64,000 nt of DNA, taken from positions 38,091 through 102,090 of the forward strand of contig JACKFD010000018.1 of the NCBI GenBank assembly GCA_020632655.1, read 5' to 3'. This DNA is from Spirochaetaceae bacterium. Lineage in GTDB: Bacteria > Myxococcota_A > UBA9160 > UBA4427. The position numbers and the translations under genes are program-made. The notes beneath the pieces were generated by a model. That model worked only from the letters and a program-made list of their open reading frames with translations. It was not told the DNA's origin and did no database searches. Below, one piece after another: positions 58,727-64,000 of the stretch. The number at the start of each line of letters is the position of its first letter. Position 1 is the stretch's first letter.

Positions 58727-59530
58727 TGCGGCGAGCAGCGACTCGACACGCTCCGCCAGCGTGCGCCGCGCTGCAGTCACTCGCAGACCCTCGAGCTGCG
58801 CCCCGGCCTCGCCCAGCCGAGCACGCGCCTCCTCGACGCGCCCCGAGGCGAGCAACAGCTCGCCCATCTCGACCTTCCAGTCGGGGCTCCCGCCCATCTG
58901 CGGCGCCAGCGTCTCGAGTCGCGCGATCGCCGCCGCCGGCCGCCCGCGCGCACGTTCGATCGCGATCGCCGGCTGCTGCAGCTGCGGGATCACCCCGAGC
59001 TTCGCCATGCCCCGATCGAGCACCCGGAGCGCGGCCTCCGCGCCGCCGCCCTCGATGTCCTGCACGAGTCGGGCCGCCGACAGGTAGTCGCCCGGATTCG
59101 GATCTTCCTGCAAGGCGAAGTAGGCCTCGAAGTCCGCGAGGGCCGACGCGGCATCACCGGCATCGCGCGCCACCCGAGCGCGGTACTCGAGCGCGGGTGG
59201 ATGCTGCGGAAAGCGCTCGAGGAAGCGGTCGAAGGCCGCCCGCGCGCCCGGAAGATCGCCACGTCGATACAGCGCGACGCCGACCTCGTAGGCGACGAGC
59301 GCGGGATCACCCAGGGATTCCGCCCGACGCAGGTCGGCGAGTGCCCGGTCGAGCATTCCCTCGTTCGAGTAGGCCTGCCCCCGACGCAGGTAGAGCATCG
59401 GGTCGTCGGGACTCGCTTCGATCTCCCGCGTCAGGAGCTCGATCCGATGCGCCGCGCTCGGATGCGCGCGGACGGCCGGAGCGATCGCCAGGACGACGAG
59501 CAGGAGGACGAAGACGCGATGGAGCCGCAT
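58673..59530 (-). CDS. Exported TPR-repeat protein
   Basis: The 285-residue protein has a signal peptide (VFVLLLVVLAIAPAVRAHP). TPR units follow: DDPMLYLRRGQAYSNEGMLDRALADLRRAESLG, GVALYRRGDLPGARAAFDRFLERFPQ, EYRARVARDAGDAASALADFEAYFALQ, DWKVEMGELLLASGRVEEARARL. It is probably a periplasmic protein-protein interaction scaffold. It lies 83 bp downstream of the metallophosphatase gene and may be expressed with it. Confidence 0.85.
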   Translation of the reverse strand: MRLHRVFVLLLVVLAIAPAVRAHPSAAHRIELLTREIEASPDDPMLYLRRGQAYSNEGMLDRALADLRRAESLGDPALVAYEVGVALYRRGDLPGARAAFDRFLERFPQHPPALEYRARVARDAGDAASALADFEAYFALQEDPNPGDYLSAARLVQDIEGGGAEAALRVLDRGMAKLGVIPQLQQPAIAIERARGRPAAAIARLETLAPQMGGSPDWKVEMGELLLASGRVEEARARLGEAGAQLEGLRVTAARRTLAERVESLLAASLRGRSDVDRRGSEDAP

Positions 59531-59613
59531 GTCGGGTCGGATGGAACCTCGGACTGCCCGGGAGGCCTCGAGCCGGCCGCGCGCAGGGATCGGACCGCGC
59601 GCGGCCGGTCGGA

Positions 59614-61170
59614 CTAGCGCGTGATGGTGAACGAATCGACCACTGCACCGTCCACGTCGATGAAGCGCGACGTGAGCGACGTGGCCGTCGCGTCCAGCAC
59701 GACCGAGCCCTTCTCCGGCAGGCTCAGGTAGTGCGCCGGGTGCTGCAGCCAGTCCGCCGGCGTGCAGCCGAGCACCTCTCCCGGGTTGCACGGATCCAGC
59801 TCGTCCGCCTTCCCCGAGCTCCCGGCGACCGTGTAGACGACCTTGTCGTCGGCACCGCTCGTCGCGCTGATCTGCGGATAGGCCTCGCTTCCCTGGCCGG
59901 ACGCGCCAGCGCCCGACGCGTTCAGCTCGGCGTGGGTCGCGAGGTCGAAGGTCGTCGAGAGACCCGTGTGCCCACCCATGTAGTAGGAGCGCTCGTAGGA
60001 GTGCGAGTGGCCGTTGTAGACGACGTCGACCCCATAGGCATCGAAGATCGGCGTGAAGACCTCACGCATGTCGATCTCCGCCTGCTCCTGATCCGAATCG
60101 TGGTTCTCGCCCTTCGAGTAGGGCGGATGATGGAAGAAGACGATCGTCCAGTCGCGCACGTTGGCCGACAGATCGGCGACGAGCCAGTCGGCCATCGCCT
60201 GGCGTTGGACCGGGTCGCGATTGGAGAGCTGCGAGTCGAGACTCACGAGATGCACGTTGCCGTAGTCGACGGCGTAGTACTGCTCGGTCCCGCTCGCGAC
60301 ACCACCCGACTCACCACCGCTCGGAAGACTGAAGATCGTGAGATAGGGCGGACCGTCGTCGACCGTGCTCGGGTCCCCGTCGTCGTAGGAGAAGGGATCC
60401 GCCGAGTCGCTCGTACCGCCCAGGAACGTGATCAGAGCGCCGGGTGGGAAGCCGAAGAGCACGCCGATGTCGAAGTCGGCGCCGCCCATCTCGTGGTTGC
60501 CGATCGTCGGCAGGACGGGAGCGCCCTTGATGATCTCCGGGTAGATCTCGAAGAACGCGCCCTGCCATTGCGAGTCACGTCCTTCGATGTAGGCGTTGTC
60601 GCCGAGCAGAACGAAGAGATCAACGGGCTCCTTGTCCGCGTTGTAGGCGAGGAAGCCCTCCTTCACCTCGATCGCCTCGCCCGGATGGGTCGGGCTCACG
60701 CCGTCGCCGAGCGGCGGGCGCAGCTGGGTCTCGGTCGCCGTCCCGGAGTCGCCGACGATCCAGATGTGGACATTGCCGTCCTTCGGCGACTTGTTGTTGG
60801 GCGGCGGCGTGCGGAAGCGCTGCTGCACGTCGGTCGCGGCATCGGGACCCGGCGCCCCGAGGATGTAGTAGTAGTCATGATCCGGCGCGAGGCTGCTGAA
60901 CCCGGCCTCGAGGTGCCCCCCCTCGGTCGAGACGCCACTCGCGCAATGCGGCCAGTTGCGCTTCCGCAGATCGCTCAGCTTCTTCGCCCAGCACGCCTGG
61001 TCGGCGTCGCCGCCTCGCCACTTCACGACCGCCGTCGTGGGCGTAACGAGCTGGAGGAAGACCCGCTCCGGAGCCTCCGCCGCCGCGACCGAGCCACAGA
61101 GGCTCGCGAGCCCGATCCAGCTTGCACCGATCGCTCCCCTCATCCCGAGCCAACGTCGACCGAAGTCCAT
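59614..61170 (-). CDS. Secreted metallophosphoesterase, purple acid phosphatase-like
   Basis: The 518-residue protein has a signal peptide (SWIGLASLCGSVAAAEA). A fibronectin-like N-domain contains FLQLVTPTTAVVKWRG and FSSLAPDHDYYYIL. The calcineurin-like catalytic domain has IWIVGDSGTAT, FVLLGDNAYIEGRD, LPTIGNHEMGGADF, IVFFHHPPYSKG and YNGHSHSYERSYYMGG. The order (GDxG, GDNxY, GNHE, HxPP, GHxHxYER) is that of purple acid phosphatases, although the metal-bridging Tyr is not checked. It is likely periplasmic or exported. Confidence 0.87.
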   Translation of the reverse strand: MDFGRRWLGMRGAIGASWIGLASLCGSVAAAEAPERVFLQLVTPTTAVVKWRGGDADQACWAKKLSDLRKRNWPHCASGVSTEGGHLEAGFSSLAPDHDYYYILGAPGPDAATDVQQRFRTPPPNNKSPKDGNVHIWIVGDSGTATETQLRPPLGDGVSPTHPGEAIEVKEGFLAYNADKEPVDLFVLLGDNAYIEGRDSQWQGAFFEIYPEIIKGAPVLPTIGNHEMGGADFDIGVLFGFPPGALITFLGGTSDSADPFSYDDGDPSTVDDGPPYLTIFSLPSGGESGGVASGTEQYYAVDYGNVHLVSLDSQLSNRDPVQRQAMADWLVADLSANVRDWTIVFFHHPPYSKGENHDSDQEQAEIDMREVFTPIFDAYGVDVVYNGHSHSYERSYYMGGHTGLSTTFDLATHAELNASGAGASGQGSEAYPQISATSGADDKVVYTVAGSSGKADELDPCNPGEVLGCTPADWLQHPAHYLSLPEKGSVVLDATATSLTSRFIDVDGAVVDSFTITR

Positions 61171-61462
61171 CCTCACATCCGCTCCTTCACGTCCCGCAGG
61201 TTGCATCGGATCGCCTCGACCGAGGGCGAGCGACGTGCCAGGCGGAGCGCGTCGCGGCGAGCGGGATGCGTACGCGCTCCGATCGACACGCCGACCCCGC
61301 GATGGGTCGAGCACCGAATCGGGTCGGTTCCAGCTCACCCTATCACGCGCGCAGGCGGGAACGCGCCGCAATCGTCGCGGCGCGCACGGAATCGAGCGGG
61401 GCGGGTGGAGGACGAAGATCAGCCCAGCGGGACAATCCCCACGCGCGAACGGACCGGAACGC

Positions 61463-63742
61463 TCAGCCCTGGTCCCGCAGCAGATTGAGGGCCGAGCCGG
61501 CCTTGAACCACTCGATCTGCTCCTCGTTCAGCGTGTGGGCGACCTGGATGCGGTCCTCGCTGCCGTCCTCGTGGTGGATGACGACGTCGACTCTGCGATC
61601 CGGCGCGAGGTTGCCGAGGCCCGTGATCGAGAGGCGGTCGGTCTCCCGGATCTTCTCGTAGTCCGCCGGATCGACGAAGGTGAAGGGCAGCACGCCCTGC
61701 TTCTTCAGGTTCGACTGGTGGATGCGCGCGAAGCTCCGCACGATCACGGCCGCGCAGCCGAGATGCCGCGGCTCCATCGCCGCGTGCTCCCGGCTCGACC
61801 CCTCGCCGTAGTTCTCGTCGCCGACCACGACCCAGCGCAGACCCCGCTTCTTGTAGTCCCGCGCGATCGCCGGGAAGCTCTCGCCGGTCGCACCGGTCTC
61901 GAGGTTCTTCCCCGTTCCCGCGTCGCCCGTGAAGGCGTTGATCGCGCCGATGAACATGTTGTCGCTGATGTTGTCGAGGTGACCGCGGTACTTGAGCCAG
62001 GGGCCGGCCATCGAGATGTGGTCCGTCGTGCACTTGCCCTTGGCCTTGAGCAACAGCGGAAGGCGCTCGTAGTCCTGACCGTCCCAGGCCGCGAAGGGCT
62101 CGAGCAGCTGCAACCGGTCGCTCTTCGGATCGACCGCGACCTTCACCTTCGCGCGCTCGGCGACCGCCGGCGGCGCCTCGTAGCCACCGAAGCTGATCAC
62201 GAAGCCCTGGCTCGGGATCTCGGGCGCCGGGCCCGGCGGATCGAGCTTGAAGCGCTTGCCGTCGGCGCCTTCGATCTCGCCCGTGCGCGGATCGAAGTCG
62301 AGGGTGCCAGCGAGGGCGTAGGCGACCGTGATCTCGGGGCTGCCGATGAAGGCGAGAGTCTCGGGATTGCCGTCGTTGCGCTTCGGGAAGTTGCGGTTGA
62401 AGGAGGTCAGGATCGAGTTCTTCTGACCGGACTGGACGTCGTCGCGCTTCCACTGACCGATGCAGGGACCGCAGGCATTCGCGAGGACGACGGCGCCGAT
62501 CGCCTCGAGCGCCTCCTTCTGTCCGTCGCGACCGACGGTCTCGTCGACCTGCTCGGAGCCCGGCGTGCAGAAGAGCGTCGACTTCACCTTCGCGCCGTGG
62601 GCCGCCGCCTGACGGGCGACGTCCGCCGCGCGCGAGAAGTCCTCGTAGGAGGAGTTGGTGCAGCTGCCGATCAGGCACGAGGAGAGCTCGAGCGGGTAGT
62701 CGTTCTGCTTCGCGTCGGCGGCCATCTTCGAAACGGGGCGGGCGAGGTCCGGCGTGTGCGGGCCGACGATATGCGGCTCGAGGGTCGAGAGGTCGATCTC
62801 GATGATCTCGTCGAAGTAGCCATCGGGGTTGGCGAGCACGTCGGGATCGGCCGAGAGGAGCTCGCGATGGGCGTTCGCGATGTCGGCGAGCTCGCTGCGC
62901 TCGGTCGCCTTGAGGTAGATCGCCATGCGCTCGTCGTAGGGGAAGATCGAGGTCGTCGCACCGAGCTCGGCGCCCATGTTCGTGATCGTGCCCTTGCCCG
63001 TGCAGGAGAGCGACGCGACGCCGGGACCGAAATACTCGACGACCCGGTTCGTGCCGCCCTTCACCGTCAGCAGGTCGCAGACCTTGAGGATCACGTCCTT
63101 CGGCGAGGACCAGCCCGAGAGCTGGCCCGTCAGGTGCACACCGACGACCTTCGGGTAGAGCACCTCCCACGGAAAGCCCGCCATCACGTCGACCGCATCC
63201 GCCCCACCGACGCCGCAGGCGAACATGCCGAGGCCGCCGGCGTTCGGCGTATGCGAGTCGGTCCCGATCATCATGCCGCCCGGGAAGGCGTACTTCTCGA
63301 GCACGACCTGATGGATGATGCCGGCGCCGGGGCCCCAGAAGCCGATGCCGTAGCGCGCCGAGCAGGTGCGCAGGAAGTCGTAGACCTCGGCGTTCGTCGT
63401 GCGCGCCGTCTGCATGTCGGCGTCGGCGCCGCGATAGGCCTGGATGAGATGGTCGCAATGCACGGTCGAGGGGACCGCCGTCTCGTCGCGCCCCGCCTGC
63501 ATGAACTGGAGCAGCGCCATCTGCGCCGTGGCGTCCTGCATCGCGACGCGATCCGGTCGCAGCAGCAGGTAGGACTCACCCGCGTCGAGCTCCTGCCCCT
63601 CCGGATCGTCGAGATGCCCGAGCAGCACCTTCTCGGCGTAGGTCATCGGCCGGCCGAGCCGCTTGCGGATCACGGCGAGGTTCTTCTCGACCTTCGCGTA
63701 GGTGTTGCGGACGAGCGAAGGCGTCGTTTCGATGGCGGACAT
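61463..63742 (-). CDS. acn: Aconitate hydratase (mitochondrial-type)
   Basis: The 759-residue enzyme has the iron-sulfur ligands in [13 protein letters not shown] and [14 protein letters not shown]. Other marks are [49 protein letters not shown] and the swivel domain [19 protein letters not shown]. The length and sequence fit the mitochondrial/AcnA-mito clade rather than the 890-residue AcnA or AcnB. It converts citrate to isocitrate in the TCA cycle, and pairs logically with the citrate-synthase-like gene at 23646, though far away. Upstream sequence to 64000 has no gene. Confidence 0.96.
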   Translation of the reverse strand: MSAIETTPSLVRNTYAKVEKNLAVIRKRLGRPMTYAEKVLLGHLDDPEGQELDAGESYLLLRPDRVAMQDATAQMALLQFMQAGRDETAVPSTVHCDHLIQAYRGADADMQTARTTNAEVYDFLRTCSARYGIGFWGPGAGIIHQVVLEKYAFPGGMMIGTDSHTPNAGGLGMFACGVGGADAVDVMAGFPWEVLYPKVVGVHLTGQLSGWSSPKDVILKVCDLLTVKGGTNRVVEYFGPGVASLSCTGKGTITNMGAELGATTSIFPYDERMAIYLKATERSELADIANAHRELLSADPDVLANPDGYFDEIIEIDLSTLEPHIVGPHTPDLARPVSKMAADAKQNDYPLELSSCLIGSCTNSSYEDFSRAADVARQAAAHGAKVKSTLFCTPGSEQVDETVGRDGQKEALEAIGAVVLANACGPCIGQWKRDDVQSGQKNSILTSFNRNFPKRNDGNPETLAFIGSPEITVAYALAGTLDFDPRTGEIEGADGKRFKLDPPGPAPEIPSQGFVISFGGYEAPPAVAERAKVKVAVDPKSDRLQLLEPFAAWDGQDYERLPLLLKAKGKCTTDHISMAGPWLKYRGHLDNISDNMFIGAINAFTGDAGTGKNLETGATGESFPAIARDYKKRGLRWVVVGDENYGEGSSREHAAMEPRHLGCAAVIVRSFARIHQSNLKKQGVLPFTFVDPADYEKIRETDRLSITGLGNLAPDRRVDVVIHHEDGSEDRIQVAHTLNEEQIEWFKAGSALNLLRDQG

Positions 63743-64000
63743 TCGTGGACTCCCAGCCTGTTTCGAGGAACCGCGCTCGGCGGGTCGCGGGGTCGGGGCG
63801 CGCTCCCGCTCGATGCGTGAGGAACGGGCGGCTCGCTTCCCCTTCGGACCGGATGGCCCCGGCGCGGCGTGGCGCGAGCGTCTTCGGGTCTCGGGCGCGA
63901 CCACCTTAGCGCAGCGCCGGCGTCCCCGGCCGAGTCACGGCAGCGTGCAATCTGCAATCAACCATGTGCGACATACGGCCAGCGATCCGACCCGGGCCCC
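63743..64000. other. Upstream region of the aconitase gene (258 bp)
   Basis: The aconitase frame stays open for some 160 bp upstream, but the residues are basic and not conserved. AT-richer sequence near 63945-63975 (complement of TGCAATCTGCAATCAACCA, with direct repeat TGCAATC) may hold the promoter. Confidence 0.4.

Overview
The window is very GC-rich (about 70% by eye) bacterial chromosome, densely packed with genes on both strands. Coding regions have strong G/C bias at third codon positions. No rRNA, tRNA, CRISPR array, phage or intact insertion sequence was recognised. The gene set points to a diderm, probably aerobic, delta-proteobacterium-like organism (a Myxococcota or related uncultured lineage is my best guess, at low confidence): type II secretin, type IV pilin, PEP-CTERM/exosortase sorting, an HpnN-like RND lipid transporter, PQQ biosynthesis genes, a mitochondrial-type aconitase and glutamine-dependent NAD synthetase.

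Layout. 1-2.3 kb (minus): 5' part of a GspD-like secretin, an outer-membrane barrel protein and a CDP-alcohol phosphatidyltransferase with a repeat tail. 2.4-9.0 kb (plus): a tight envelope glycolipid cluster (GT2 polyprenyl-phosphate mannosyltransferase, GT4 transferase, UPF0104 membrane protein, methyltransferase, MMPL/RND transporter), ending in a 35-bp tandem repeat. 9.2-14.6 kb: rqcH and mutM (minus), then recX-pqqB-pqqDE (plus). 14.5-18 kb: a large secreted subtilase.

18.3-23.6 kb is the most unusual part. Two small operons, each encoding a secreted thrombospondin-3/dockerin-like protein followed by a PEP-CTERM protein with a cohesin-like ectodomain, face each other as a mirror image. 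They sit next to an exosortase fused to an EpsI-like domain. I infer a surface cohesin-dockerin pair anchored by PEP-CTERM sorting; the cohesin assignment needs a structural test.

23.6-32.8 kb: an HTH-citrate synthase fusion with an AT-rich operator-like region shared with a TauE-type exporter; a detoxification/housekeeping group (class III alcohol dehydrogenase, GST, zinc ribbon, AlgH); a CPBP protease; a double-PilZ protein; and a type IV pilin with a strong terminator. 33-48 kb: penicillin-binding protein, Nfu Fe-S carrier, a second UPF0104 protein, a TOPRIM protein, a LuxR-type regulator, an RNA m5U methyltransferase, a CNNM transporter, a PAS-GGDEF-EAL protein, an ApaH-like phosphatase, an FAH-family hydrolase, a DHH phosphoesterase and pterin dehydratase. 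46.8-64 kb: membrane-anchored ferredoxin-type aldo/keto reductase, MaoC hydratase, alpha/beta hydrolase, nadE, a phosphotransferase, a cold-shock-domain protein, a lipoprotein fusing cyclohexadienyl dehydratase (PheC) to periplasmic chorismate mutase (AroQ), a permease, a Qng1-type queuosine salvage hydrolase coupled to a diacylglycerol kinase, a TVP38 protein, a TPR protein, a secreted metallophosphatase and aconitase.

Recurring themes are envelope lipid and surface-protein assembly, c-di-GMP signalling (PilZ, GGDEF-EAL) and short 34-39 bp tandem repeats at gene ends.
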